Notes: a model not told the origin generated them from the sequence alone. A stretch of DNA of 64,000 nt from an uncultured Holdemania sp. (GCA_947037125.1 CAMQTJ010000002.1:1-64000); one strand, 5' to 3'. Positions 12,098 through 22,030 are shown, counted from the first letter of the stretch. Numbers and translations are program-made.

Positions 12098-13219
12098 TTA
12101 ATTATATGTTCTTACTGGTAATACTAATTGAAATATTGATTCATCATTATTATTTTTTATAATAAATGGTTTCATAACCCCTGAAAAATATAATGTTATA
12201 GTAGAAGCATTTAATGATCTAATAGCTTCATATACATATCTACCACTAAATGATAATTCAATAGGAGTTCCATTAAATGAAATGAATGTTAAATCCTCAG
12301 TTGAAGAACCAACTTCTTGTGATTTTGTAGAAATTGTACAACTATACTCATCAATATTAATTTTAATAATAGATACACCTTCATTTTTAATAAAAGAAGC
12401 ACGATCAATAGCATTTAATAAGTCACGAGAGTCAACTGTCATTTCTGAATCAAAACTTATAGGAATCAATCTACTAGTTTCAGGATAAAATCCATCAATT
12501 AGACGAGTTTGAATTAATGTGTTATCAATCCAAAATTGAGCTTTTTTATCTGAAATACAAACTAACACTTTACATTCTTTATCAAGTATTTTTGCTATTT
12601 CATTTAAACATTTTGAAGGAATTGTAATATTAAAGTTTAAATCATTTTCAATTTTAATAACTTTTTTAGCCAAACGATAACTATCAGTAGCAATACATTC
12701 AATTAAATTGTCGTAAGCTCTAAAATTAACACCAGTTAATACAGGTCTTGTTTCTTTATCACTTGTTGCAAAAGTAGTTTGATTAATTACCTTTAATAAT
12801 AAATCAGATTCAATTTCAAATTGGTTAACAGGTTTAGAAAAGTCCATACTAGGATAATCAATTGCTTTTACACCATTAATTTCAAATTTAGCATTGTTAC
12901 CACTAATTTTAGTTAAACAACCATCCATTATTCTAAGACTAATTTCTGTTGCATCAATTTTTCTAACGATTTCTAAAATGTATTTAGCTTCTATAACTAT
13001 TGAACCTACTTCAATAATTTCAAGATTAATACTTTCATCATCACTATATAATACTTTTTGAATAGATATATCTGAATTACTACCTATTAAGATAATTGAA
13101 TTTTGAGTAACTTCAATTTTAATTCCTGAAAGTGCTGGAATTGGTGTGTTACTTGATATTGATCTTGCTACAGTATTTAATGAATTGTAGAATGCTCTTT
13201 TTGATATTTTGAAATACAT
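12098..13219 (-). CDS. dnaN: DNA polymerase III beta sliding clamp
   Basis: DnaN is the ring-shaped processivity clamp. The 373-residue protein spans the three clamp folds and ends with the typical VLPVRTY peptide (in QLVLPVRTYN). The first fold has ALSGIKIEV and the second PVLTGVNF. An AGGAGGACTTAT-like site precedes ATG 13219. It follows dnaA by about 140 bp in the leftward direction. Length is normal. Confidence 0.97.
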   Translation of the reverse strand: MYFKISKRAFYNSLNTVARSISSNTPIPALSGIKIEVTQNSIILIGSNSDISIQKVLYSDDESINLEIIEVGSIVIEAKYILEIVRKIDATEISLRIMDGCLTKISGNNAKFEINGVKAIDYPSMDFSKPVNQFEIESDLLLKVINQTTFATSDKETRPVLTGVNFRAYDNLIECIATDSYRLAKKVIKIENDLNFNITIPSKCLNEIAKILDKECKVLVCISDKKAQFWIDNTLIQTRLIDGFYPETSRLIPISFDSEMTVDSRDLLNAIDRASFIKNEGVSIIKINIDEYSCTISTKSQEVGSSTEDLTFISFNGTPIELSFSGRYVYEAIRSLNASTITLYFSGVMKPFIIKNNNDESIFQLVLPVRTYN

Positions 13220-13359
13220 ATAAGTCCTCCTGATATAATAGTTATTAATACTTTTATTACTATTAGGGCTGTTAGTAAGTGGATAACTCCAAATAGCCCT
13301 TATTTATAACTCTATTTTACCATTTTTGAGTGTTAAAATAAAGTGGAAAGTTGTTAACA

Positions 13360-14742
13360 TTATTTAGATGTGATAATTGCTTCCATATCTTGAATTGCTT
13401 TTTGATAAAATAAATCCTTCTTTAAATTCTCTTCAACTTTGTTACAAGCATTAATTACAGTTGAATGATCTCTTTTACCAAATTCTTCACCTATTTTAAC
13501 TAATGAAACATCCATAAGTTTACGCGATAGATACATTGCAACCTGTCTTGCCTTGGCAATGTTTGCTGTTCTTGATTTTGATACTAATTGAAGTTTTGTT
13601 AAACCATAATAATCAGCGACTACTTTTTTAATTAAAGTTATTGATAATTCTTTATTAGGATAATAATCAACTTGGCCTTTAAATGTTTCAATTGCAATAT
13701 TCATATCAATATGATCTTTTTCTGAAAATTGTATTGAATAAAATAATAATCTTCGAATGCTTCCTTCTAATGACCTAACATCTTTAGAAAAGTTAGTAGC
13801 TAAATAAGCAATAACATCATCATCAATAACTACTTGTTCAGGAATTTGATTTTCTACCTTCATTCTTAAGATTGCTACAGCTGTTTCAAATTCTGGTGAA
13901 TCTAGTCCTACTGAAAGACCAGATGAAAATCGACTAATTAAACGATCTTCTAAACCTTTAATTTCATTAGGATGTTTATCTGATGTTATACAAATTTGAC
14001 GTTTATTGTTGATTAGCTCATTAAATAAGTGGAAAAAGATTTCATGACTCTTTTCTTTTCCTGCCAAAAATTGAATATCATCCATTAAAAGAACGTCCAT
14101 TTCGTATAATTGCCTTTTAAATAGGTCAATTGAGTTACTTTGGATATGAGAAACGATTTTTTCTACAAAATCTGAACCTGAAGTATAATAAACTTTTTTA
14201 CTAGGATCTCTTTTCATAACGAAGTTACCAATAGAATGCAATAAATGCGTTTTACCAAGACCACTGTTACCATATATGAATAAAGGGTTGTAATTATTTC
14301 CAGGACTATAGGCACTACTTAATGATGCTGTGTGACATTCTCTATTACTACTACCAACAATAAAATTATCAAATGTAAATTCTAAATTTAAATTATTATC
14401 AAAATCAGAATCTAAATTTGTTATTGGTTTATTATTGTAAGTTGAAGATTGTTTAACTGCAATATTTTTATATTCAAGCTCAGTAAATATCTCACATATA
14501 ATATTATCCTCTTTTGTAATAAACCTAAAAGATTCATTTAAAATATCAACCATTCCGCTGATAATTTGTCGTGAAATCTCATTGTCTGTTACAAGTGTTG
14601 CTTTTGAATCGTTTAAATCAACAAGTTTTGTATATTGTTTATAATATGTATCAACAATAACTTTCTCTATTTGTTCATTTTGTTTGATATAATCTAAAAC
14701 TTTTCCCCAAACATCGTTTAAATATAAATCTAATTTAGACAT
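13360..14742 (-). CDS. dnaA: Chromosomal replication initiator DnaA
   Basis: DnaA binds DnaA boxes and opens oriC. From ATG 14742 the protein has 460 residues: domain I (MSKLDLYLNDVW), a short linker, the AAA+ domain with Walker A (GNSGLGKTH) and Walker B (MDDIQFLAGK), and the domain IV box-binding helix (RDHSTVINACNKV). I rejected the 21-residue longer start because GAAAGG lies before 14742 and MSKLDLYLNDVW is the usual N terminus. The upstream sequence holds the oriC boxes, so it probably also autoregulates. Confidence 0.97.
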   Translation of the reverse strand: MSKLDLYLNDVWGKVLDYIKQNEQIEKVIVDTYYKQYTKLVDLNDSKATLVTDNEISRQIISGMVDILNESFRFITKEDNIICEIFTELEYKNIAVKQSSTYNNKPITNLDSDFDNNLNLEFTFDNFIVGSSNRECHTASLSSAYSPGNNYNPLFIYGNSGLGKTHLLHSIGNFVMKRDPSKKVYYTSGSDFVEKIVSHIQSNSIDLFKRQLYEMDVLLMDDIQFLAGKEKSHEIFFHLFNELINNKRQICITSDKHPNEIKGLEDRLISRFSSGLSVGLDSPEFETAVAILRMKVENQIPEQVVIDDDVIAYLATNFSKDVRSLEGSIRRLLFYSIQFSEKDHIDMNIAIETFKGQVDYYPNKELSITLIKKVVADYYGLTKLQLVSKSRTANIAKARQVAMYLSRKLMDVSLVKIGEEFGKRDHSTVINACNKVEENLKKDLFYQKAIQDMEAIITSK

Positions 14743-14797
14743 AAAAATAATAACCTTTCTAATACTTGTAATATAAGAATACAACACTTTTAAATAT

Positions 14798-15110
14798 TTA
14801 TCCACAATTTAAAATGACTAAACAAAGTTATCCACATTGAATAAATGGAATAAACCTTTACATAAAGAGTTATTAACACTTATCAACATTACTAACAACT
14901 TTTCGATGTTAATAAAATGTTAATAACTTATAAACAATCAAAAAAGTGTTGATAAGTGTTAATAACTTACTATACAAACAAACATATTAACACTACTTCA
15001 TATGAAAATAAGCTTTAAATAAAGGACTTACAGAAGTTATCAACTTATCAACATTATGTTGATAAGTATGAATGTTAATAGTTGATATGATGTTGATAAG
15101 TGTGGAATAA
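14798..15110. other. Replication origin oriC with DnaA boxes
   Basis: The dnaA upstream region carries many DnaA boxes. Perfect TTATCCACA boxes are at 14798 and 14828. TTATCAACA is at 14880 and 15045 on plus and, on minus, at 14947, 15057 and 15091. TTATTAACA-type boxes are at 14870, 14907, 14918 and 14957. The density in about 300 bp is far above chance even in this AT-rich DNA. AT-rich stretches at either side could be the unwinding element; I could not single one out. Confidence 0.92.
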
Positions 15111-15155
15111 ATATTAAGTTAATAACATACACTATATTGAAATGTGGAGAACTAT

Positions 15156-15797
15156 ATGAAAAAAATTATATTGTTAGTAACTTTGATAGGTTTGATTGGG
15201 ATGGGAGTGGACAAATATAAACAAAATATAGTACCTGTTAGTGATTTTGAAATTCAAAACTTAATACTTGTAAATAAAAATAATGAATTAGACAGTAAAT
15301 ATGAACCTGAAGATCTTGTTTTAATAAAAGATAATAAAGGTAAAGATATCTTGATAAAAAAACAAGTAGAAAAAAGTTATCAAAAACTTTATAAAGACGC
15401 TTTAAAGCAAGGGATTAACATAAGTGTTATAAGTGGATATCGTAGTTATGAATATCAAAAAAACATTTACGAAAGAAATGTAAAAAAAGATGGGGAAGAA
15501 ATAGCGAATAGTTATAGTGCAAAACCTGGTGAAAGTGAACATCAAACAGGATTCGCAATTGATATAGGTAGTGGTAAATGTGATCTTGAACAATGCTTTG
15601 AAGATACAAAAGAAGGAAAATGGCTTTTTGAGAATGCACATAAATATGGTTTCATCTTAAGATATCCTGAAAACAAAACAGAAATTACAGGATATATATA
15701 TGAACCATGGCACTATCGATATGTAGGAATTAATAATGCAAAAGCTATTTATGATAGTGAAGTTACTTTAGAAGAATATTTAAAGTATGAAAATTGA
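15156..15797 (+). CDS. VanY-type D-Ala-D-Ala carboxypeptidase (M15B)
   Basis: A zinc peptidase of the VanY/LdcB family, expected to trim the stem peptide of peptidoglycan outside the membrane. The 213-residue protein has an N-terminal signal or anchor helix, then SGYRSYEYQ, the zinc motif SEHQTGFAID (His and Asp ligands) and the final EPWHYRYVG with the third histidine ligand. ATG 15156 follows GGAGA by 6 bases, so I rejected the start four codons upstream. It points away from oriC and has its own terminator. Whether it cuts tetra- or pentapeptides cannot be told. Confidence 0.9.
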   Translation: MKKIILLVTLIGLIGMGVDKYKQNIVPVSDFEIQNLILVNKNNELDSKYEPEDLVLIKDNKGKDILIKKQVEKSYQKLYKDALKQGINISVISGYRSYEYQKNIYERNVKKDGEEIANSYSAKPGESEHQTGFAIDIGSGKCDLEQCFEDTKEGKWLFENAHKYGFILRYPENKTEITGYIYEPWHYRYVGINNAKAIYDSEVTLEEYLKYEN

Positions 15798-15826
15798 GGA
15801 ATAAATTATCGAAATATTATAATCTT

Positions 15827-15878
15827 AATACAAAAAAATCACAGTAAGTTTAAACCTTTCTGTGATTTTTTTTGTATT
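15827..15878 (+). terminator. Terminator of the VanY-type gene
   Basis: A long stem (15827-15844 with 15860-15878) containing AATCACAG/CTGTGATT ends in eight Ts and lies 30 bp after the stop. Confidence 0.9.
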
Positions 15879-16063
15879 ATTTTAATCCATGGTATGTACA
15901 TGTCAATAAATATCTGAAAACATGAAGTAATTAATTGTTCATTGACATCATAATTTTAATCATTATGTATATATATAAAATAACTAAAATTATTATATGA
16001 TGAATGATATAATATTATTGTAAACCATATTGAAATAATTATATTTATTGGAGGATAAAATAT

Positions 16064-16418
16064 ATGTAAAAAAATAATAGAAGATAAATTTGACCTAAAA
16101 ATTCCGGTTACTGTTATTTCATCAATTCAATTAACTAATGTACTAAATAATGCACCATCAGGGTGGAATATAGAGAAACAAGCCGTCAACTATGCCATAT
16201 TTTTAATTGAACCAATTACCATTGATGAAGTATTTAAAGCAGTTGGTGAAATAAAACCAGAATATGAAAAGATAGAACACTATGATAATGTGATTTTTTG
16301 GACTGCTCCTTTAAAGACATTTAATAAGACACGTTGGTCTAAGATCGCAAGTTCCTCAATAAATAATAATGTGACAATAAGAAATTCTAATACAGTAACT
16401 AAATTATCAATGATGTAA
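16064..16418 (+). pseudogene. 5'-truncated DUF1697 family gene
   Basis: A ribosome site (TTGGAGGATAA) and ATG at 16064 are followed at once by TAA. In the frame starting at 16065, 117 codons stay open to TAA 16418. The encoded stretch resembles the C-terminal two thirds of DUF1697 proteins, including TVISSIQLTNVLNN-type and the closing KTRWSK...TIRNSNTVTKL motif of that family. The N-terminal part (about 60 residues with the usual LLRGINVGG motif) is absent. The simplest reading is an internal deletion joining the start region to the middle of the gene out of frame. Confidence 0.8.
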
Positions 16419-16600
16419 ACTAAAAAATAAATCTAAGCATATAAATGTTATTTAAGAAAGATATAAGAAAATAGTGATATAATTGATAAAATTTTACAAA
16501 TAAAAAATAGTTTACTTAAAGATACATATAAAACAGTACGAAATATAGTACTTAATCTAAAATTATAAGAATAACATTTGATATAATTATTTTAATAAAT

Positions 16601-16630
16601 AAAAAAGAGCTATTATGAAAGCTCTTTTTT
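16601..16630 (-). terminator. Terminator of the small membrane protein gene
   Basis: AAAAAAGAGC (16601-16610) pairs with GCTCTTTTTT (16621-16630), giving a stem and T-run on the minus strand. It overlaps the last codons of the gene. Confidence 0.85.
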
Positions 16631-16942
16631 AACTTTTTTATTTGTATATAAAACAAATAAACTACAACATAGATAATAAAATATTATTTCATAGCCTATT
16701 AAGGAATAATCAAAAATTTGATGTGTTGCCATCTTACTGAAATAAATGTAGTATAAACCATTTAATGCTCCAAATAAACCTGCCAAAGATAAATCTTTAC
16801 TTAACAAATACCCAGAAATATAATAAAGAAATAAAGAAATGCAAACACTTAAAATATTTAAATTTTCAGTATCAACTAAAAAAATTAAACCGTAAAAACT
16901 TGCATAAATAATAAATGGAATATAATACATAATTTTAATCAT
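16613..16942 (-). CDS. Small four-helix membrane protein, unknown
   Basis: This 109-residue protein is almost entirely hydrophobic. Four membrane segments are visible at roughly residues 5-22, 28-45, 52-68 and 80-98, ending in a basic KKVKKE tail. I do not recognise a family. It has its own terminator, and its neighbours are a pseudogene and a flavoprotein transcribed in the same direction, so context gives no function. Confidence 0.65.
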   Translation of the reverse strand: MIKIMYYIPFIIYASFYGLIFLVDTENLNILSVCISLFLYYISGYLLSKDLSLAGLFGALNGLYYIYFSKMATHQIFDYSLIGYEIIFYYLCCSLFVLYTNKKVKKELS

Positions 16943-17012
16943 AAAGTATACATCTGCTTAAAAGTAGCCTTTAAATAATTATATCATATTACTTATTTAA
17001 TAGCATAAAAAT

Positions 17013-17044
17013 AAAAAAGACCATTCTAAAATATTAGAATGGTC
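17013..17044 (-). terminator. Terminator of flavoprotein 1
   Basis: GACCATTCTAA/TTAGAATGGTC (17019-17029 with 17034-17044) with a 4-base loop and six Ts on the minus strand, 27 bp after the stop. Confidence 0.9.
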
Positions 17045-17070
17045 AAGAATTAAAGATTTATTTTTAATTA

Positions 17071-18927
17071 TTACTTTACGAAAGCAGCAGCATTTTGACC
17101 AGCAATACGACCAAATACTACGATATCAGCAACAGCATTTCCACCAAGACGGTTACTACCATGAACACCACCAGTAACTTCACCAGCAGCAAATAATCCA
17201 GTAATTGGAGTACCTTCAGTAGATAATACTTCAGCATTAGCGTTAATTTCTAAACCACCCATAGTGTGGTGAACACCTGGAGCAATTTTAATAGCATAGT
17301 ATGGAGCAGCAACTAATTGTTCAGCAAATGAAGTACGACCAAATTCAGCATCGCTTCCAGCTGTTACAGCAGCATTCCAAGTAGCCATAGTAGCTTCTAA
17401 TGCAGCAGAATCAACACCCATTACTTCAGCAAGTTCAGCATAAGTTTCACCTTGTACTGTAAATCCTTTTTTGATATAACCTTGAATAACTGCAGAATTA
17501 TCAACCATAGCTTGGTCAATAACTAAATAAGCGTAACCACCAGTTTGTGCAACTTCAGCAGCAGAAACAACATCACGTGTTCCAACTTCATCAATAAAAC
17601 GTAAACCTTCAGCATTAACTAAGATAGCACCATCGCCTCTTAATCCTTCAGTAATTAAAGCACTTGTAGCTTGTTCAACAGTTGGATGGATTTGAACTTG
17701 TTCCATATCAACTGTATTTGCACCAATATTTTGAGCTAAAACAATACCGTCTCCTAAAATTGAAGGAGCATTTGTTGTAACAAAACCAGCTAATTCAGGT
17801 TTGTAACCCACAACCATTTCACTATTAGCACCAAAACCACCTGTTGCAACAATAACAGCAGTAGTATTAACAGTATAACCTTCAGCAACAACACCTGTTA
17901 CAGCACCGTTTTCATCAACAGTAATTTCTGAAGCGTGTGCGTTGTATAAAATTTCAACATCACGATCTGTACAAGCAGTTTCTAATAAAGGAATCATATA
18001 AGAACCAACAGCAATTGTTTTACCTTCAGCGTTTACAGGTTTGTGGATACGCATTACAGATGCTCCACCAAAACTACCAACAGCACTAAGATCAACACCT
18101 ACTGATTTTAACCATTCGATACCATCAGCACTATTTGTAGCTAATGTATTAACTAATTCAACATTGTTAAGGTTTTTACCACCTACAAATGTATCTAACA
18201 TAAATAATTCAACTGTATCAAAGTATCCTTCAGGATTAGCTTGATAATCAGCATATTGTTGTGCAACAGTTGCAGCTAATTCATTTAATGAATCAAATGC
18301 TTTTGCAGCTTCTAATGTTTTTTCAACTCCAGCAGTTTGAGCGAATTCATTAGTATCTTGAACAGGAGTATTTCCAGCGTTCATTCCACCAGTTGCTCTT
18401 GTAGTATTTCCACCTGCCATTGCAGCAGTTTCAATAATTACAACTTTTTTACCAGCATCAGCAGCTTCAATAGCAGCACTCATACCAGCACCGCCTGCAC
18501 CGATAACAACTACATCAGCATCCATAATAACAGCTTCAGCGTTTTGATCATCACCACCTGTAGCAACTAAAGTTGAAGCGTCAACTCCAGCTTCTTTTAA
18601 TGCAGCAGTTACAGCAACACGAATTGCTTCACTTGTAACAGTAGCACCTGATACTACATCAAAATCAACAGCTTGTGTTGAAGTGATTACTTCTGGAAGT
18701 GAATCGATAGCGATTGTTCCGATTGATTCAGTTTCTGCATGAGCAGTTACTGACACTGAGTCGATTTTTTCAGTTGATAATACTACTTCAACAGTTAAAT
18801 CTCCTCCAAATCCTTTTGCAGTTCCTGTGTATGTACCAGCTTTATATCCATCAGAATTACTTGATGAACATCCAGTTAATAACAATAAAGCAGAAAGAGC
18901 AAGACATGAAATTTTCTTAAAAGTCAT
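17071..18927 (-). CDS. Extracellular lipoprotein fumarate-reductase-like flavoprotein (FMN domain first)
   Basis: A 618-residue surface flavoprotein. A lipoprotein signal with lipobox LLTGC places the lipidated cysteine at residue 20. An FMN-binding domain follows, with the ApbE flavinylation motif DVVSGATVTS (Thr 96), then an FAD domain (GAGGAG at about 143-148) and the fumarate-reductase signature region with HHTMGG and HGSNRLGGNAVAD. These match flavocytochrome c/fumarate reductase-type catalytic parts. It should accept electrons outside the membrane and reduce fumarate or a similar enoate. Start ATG 18927 follows GGAGGAAAG. Ala/Gly-rich, GC-richer codons than neighbours suggest high expression. 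No ApbE or electron donor is in the window. Confidence 0.88.
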   Translation of the reverse strand: MTFKKISCLALSALLLLTGCSSSNSDGYKAGTYTGTAKGFGGDLTVEVVLSTEKIDSVSVTAHAETESIGTIAIDSLPEVITSTQAVDFDVVSGATVTSEAIRVAVTAALKEAGVDASTLVATGGDDQNAEAVIMDADVVVIGAGGAGMSAAIEAADAGKKVVIIETAAMAGGNTTRATGGMNAGNTPVQDTNEFAQTAGVEKTLEAAKAFDSLNELAATVAQQYADYQANPEGYFDTVELFMLDTFVGGKNLNNVELVNTLATNSADGIEWLKSVGVDLSAVGSFGGASVMRIHKPVNAEGKTIAVGSYMIPLLETACTDRDVEILYNAHASEITVDENGAVTGVVAEGYTVNTTAVIVATGGFGANSEMVVGYKPELAGFVTTNAPSILGDGIVLAQNIGANTVDMEQVQIHPTVEQATSALITEGLRGDGAILVNAEGLRFIDEVGTRDVVSAAEVAQTGGYAYLVIDQAMVDNSAVIQGYIKKGFTVQGETYAELAEVMGVDSAALEATMATWNAAVTAGSDAEFGRTSFAEQLVAAPYYAIKIAPGVHHTMGGLEINANAEVLSTEGTPITGLFAAGEVTGGVHGSNRLGGNAVADIVVFGRIAGQNAAAFVK

Positions 18928-19040
18928 TTTAACTTTCCTCCGTTGTACAAAATGTACTTTAGTATTATACACCTAATAATAAATAAAACAATTACTATAT
19001 CAATTTTTTCACAAATATTATATAGGATTTGTATTAAATA

Positions 19041-19078
19041 AAAAAAGCCATATTAACTGATCAACAATTAATATGGCT
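19041..19078 (-). terminator. Terminator of flavoprotein 2
   Basis: AGCCATATTAA/TTAATATGGCT (19046-19056 with 19068-19078) followed by a T-run on the minus strand, 25 bp after the stop. Confidence 0.9.
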
Positions 19079-19103
19079 ATAATATGGAAAATTTTAAAAT
19101 ATA

Positions 19104-20894
19104 TTACTTAGCTAATTCTAGTGCATTATCAATGGCAGCAATTAATCCTTTACTTGAATTAGTTGCACCTGATACAGTATCAACATTGAATGTTCCATTA
19201 TTAGCAACAGCACCTTCAATTATTGTACTTTCACAAGAACTATAAATAGTAGGAGTTTCAGATTGTTCAATAACTTTTATATCACTAACTTTACCATCTA
19301 TAACAGTAACATTAATTTTGATATTACTCGAATGTCCTTTTGATACACCCTCGTATTCACCATCATTATAAGTTAATGTATTAGTATCTTCTTTTGCGAT
19401 AACTTCTTCTTTTTTATCATCTTCCACAATAGTAGTATCTAACCATATTGTAGGGACAATATCGCCTTTAACTTCAGTTGCAGCAAGCTCACCAGCAATT
19501 TTACCGTAAATTAAAGCTTGTAACAACCCATCACCAGACATATAAGCAGCACCTGCACCACTAGTAAAACCTTCAGTTACTCCACCGGCAGCATATAAAC
19601 CCTGAATAACAGATCCATCTTCTTTTATTACATGAGCATCAATATCGGTAACAAGACCACCTTGAGTATGTCTTAAATCTGCTGTTATTTCCATAGCATA
19701 ATAAGGACCATCCCAATTAGATGGTAATTTAGTTTTATTGAATTCATCTTCACCTTTTTGGATAGAAGCAATATAACGTGTAAATGTATCTTCCATTGCA
19801 ATTGGATCCACACCTAAATTTGTTGCTAATTCTGAAGCGTTATTTCCTGAAACTACAATTCCTGCATCCATATAATCTTGGAAAGCTGGAGTAGCATCCG
19901 CAATAGCTTGATTAATTACATAATAAGCCATTTGATTAGGTTGAGCTAATACATGTGGAGATAATTCAGAATAACCACCATATTCATTAGTGAAACGAAC
20001 ACCATTTGTATTTACAAAAATAGCACCCATATTAGCCATTGATTGAGACAAAGACTTATTTATTTGTTCGTTGTAAAATGCATGACCTTGGTAAGCTTTC
20101 ATGTTTTCTACTTGCGCTCCAAGTTCAACACCCCAAAGTATACCTTCACCAGTTGCTCCAGGCGCTACATTAGGGTAAGCTCCCACTATTTCTGGTATAT
20201 ATTGTTCAAGCATTTCTTGATTAGCTGCGAATCCTGAAGTAGCTAAAATAGTATTATTAGCTAAAACATTAAATTTTTCTGTACCATTATCTGCACTAAC
20301 GCCAATGACTTCGCCTTTATCATTCGTTAAAAGTCCTGTTCCTTGAGTTTGTAACATTACAGTAATATTTTCGATTGAATTTAAGTAATCAATCATTGTT
20401 TGCGTCATACCAGCACCTGAACCTTCAGATATATGCATACGATAATTTGATTGTCCATAAAATAATGAACCAGTCATAATTGAAAAATTACAACCTAAAG
20501 TTTCCATCCATTCAATTAGCCCTTTAGATTCTTCAACAACTGTGTAAACTAATTCTTTTCTAACACTATAATTACTAGGTCTTAGCATATCTCTAGCAAA
20601 CCATTCATTATTATCTTCAATTCCTGCCTCAACTTGTTGTTTTGTGTTTACTGCCGGGATAATTCCACCAGATAACATTGTAGCTCCACCTAAGTAGCCA
20701 ACTTTTTCTAATAATACAACTTCCGCTCCATTTTGTGCGGCAGATAAGGCTGCTGCAATACCTGCACCACCTCCGCCTACAACAACAACATCAGTTTTTT
20801 TATCGCTATTACTTGAACTATTATCAGCATTACTGCAAGCAGTAAGTGATAAAAAAAGCATTAATGACAAACAAATAATTAATATTTTTTTCAC
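19104..20894 (-). CDS. Extracellular lipoprotein FAD-dependent reductase (FMN domain last)
   Basis: A 596-residue lipoprotein (lipobox SLTAC, Cys 20). Order of domains is FAD domain first (GGGGAG at about 40-45), substrate domain, then a C-terminal FMN-binding domain with DTVSGATNSS (Thr 578) as likely ApbE site. The catalytic region keeps RHTQGG but lacks the GSNRLGGN element of the neighbouring protein, having SGAGAAYMSGDG instead. It therefore probably reduces a different unsaturated acid. It is separated from flavoprotein 1 by a terminator, so each has its own transcript. Substrate is unknown. Confidence 0.86.
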   Translation of the reverse strand: MKKILIICLSLMLFLSLTACSNADNSSSNSDKKTDVVVVGGGGAGIAAALSAAQNGAEVVLLEKVGYLGGATMLSGGIIPAVNTKQQVEAGIEDNNEWFARDMLRPSNYSVRKELVYTVVEESKGLIEWMETLGCNFSIMTGSLFYGQSNYRMHISEGSGAGMTQTMIDYLNSIENITVMLQTQGTGLLTNDKGEVIGVSADNGTEKFNVLANNTILATSGFAANQEMLEQYIPEIVGAYPNVAPGATGEGILWGVELGAQVENMKAYQGHAFYNEQINKSLSQSMANMGAIFVNTNGVRFTNEYGGYSELSPHVLAQPNQMAYYVINQAIADATPAFQDYMDAGIVVSGNNASELATNLGVDPIAMEDTFTRYIASIQKGEDEFNKTKLPSNWDGPYYAMEITADLRHTQGGLVTDIDAHVIKEDGSVIQGLYAAGGVTEGFTSGAGAAYMSGDGLLQALIYGKIAGELAATEVKGDIVPTIWLDTTIVEDDKKEEVIAKEDTNTLTYNDGEYEGVSKGHSSNIKINVTVIDGKVSDIKVIEQSETPTIYSSCESTIIEGAVANNGTFNVDTVSGATNSSKGLIAAIDNALELAK

Positions 20895-21056
20895 ATTTCT
20901 TCCTCCTGTTATAAAATAACTTTTATATTCTACCTTAGTTATGTTTATATAGCAATCAAATGTAATGAATAAAATAAAATATCAATATAACAATTTTTTC
21001 ACAAATAATTATACAATAATAATATGAAAAATTAATATTTATAATTTGAAAATATA

Positions 21057-21093
21057 TAAAAAACCCATATCAACGGATTAAACATTGATATGG
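21057..21093 (-). terminator. Terminator of the AT-hook protein gene
   Basis: CCATATCAA/TTGATATGG (21065-21073 with 21085-21093) with an 11-base loop; Ts follow on the minus strand. It lies about 40 bp after the stop. Confidence 0.82.
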
Positions 21094-21132
21094 ATTAGAC
21101 AAATTATTAATTTTAAACAAATAGTAATAATT

Positions 21133-21822
21133 TTATTGAACTTCTTGTATTTCACCATACTTATCTGCAAGTAAAACACTTACGTTCAATTTGCTCTTTA
21201 AAACTTTAGGAATATCATTCCACTGTTTACGGTATAAAGTAGAATCATTAAACGCTACGCTATATATTGCATTTTCGTCTTCAATTTCATTTAGGATGCT
21301 ATTAAGTTTTACAGGTAGTGGCTGTTTTCTTCCACGTTTTGATCCCTGTACATTAATGATCCAATTTTTATTGTCTTTACATGCTTGTATAATATTGTTG
21401 GCTTCACTAGTTTCCCAACCTCTTTCAACAAGCCATATATTTATAATGTTTTTTAAATCATCAGTATTACGATTTGATTTTAATAGTTTATTAAAGCGTT
21501 TCTCATCTTCACTTTTATTTGGTCTTCCTCTTTTTTTTGCAGGATAAACTTGATTACGATCAACTAAATTATCAACGTAAAACTTCACAACTAAACGACT
21601 CCCAAAACCTGTTTGGCCATTAGGCTTTCTTAGTATTTCATCCCCTTCTAGTAATAATTTATAAATGGCTTGGCAACAAGTAGGCATCGTTGCATGATTT
21701 GGTGAAACTTGCTCATGTAAAGTTTTTGATGTTATTTCTATGTACAGTTGATCGTTGTTATGTGCATCCAATTTCATTTGATTTAAAACTTTTAAGTAAT
21801 CTTTAATTCCAGGACCTTTCAT
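21133..21822 (-). CDS. Putative AT-hook DNA-binding protein, unknown family
   Basis: I do not recognise this 229-residue protein. It carries two AT-hook-like cores, KKRGRPNK (about residues 96-103) and KRGRKQP (about 162-168). These flank a charged helical stretch with EKRFNKLLKS and WLVERGWETSE. The N-terminal 85 residues look like a compact globular domain (SPNHATMPTCCQAIYKLL) and the C-terminal 60 like another. AT-hooks bind the minor groove of AT-rich DNA, which suits this genome. Single-gene unit with its own terminator, between flavoprotein 2 and divIC. A nucleoid or regulatory role is inference. Confidence 0.6.
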   Translation of the reverse strand: MKGPGIKDYLKVLNQMKLDAHNNDQLYIEITSKTLHEQVSPNHATMPTCCQAIYKLLLEGDEILRKPNGQTGFGSRLVVKFYVDNLVDRNQVYPAKKRGRPNKSEDEKRFNKLLKSNRNTDDLKNIINIWLVERGWETSEANNIIQACKDNKNWIINVQGSKRGRKQPLPVKLNSILNEIEDENAIYSVAFNDSTLYRKQWNDIPKVLKSKLNVSVLLADKYGEIQEVQ

Positions 21823-22030
21823 ATTTATTTATCTCTCTTTCTTTTACAAATTTATTCTATAACAAAACATATGTCGAAGACTGTCAGAATATAAGATAAT
21901 AAAAATTAAATTGATAAATATTTGAAAAAATGTATTAATACTAAAAACCTTAGTAAATTCTAAGTTTTTAAAAGCACAAAATAAATCGGATTAAAAATCC
22001 TCATAATTATCATACATTAAAGATTTAAAT

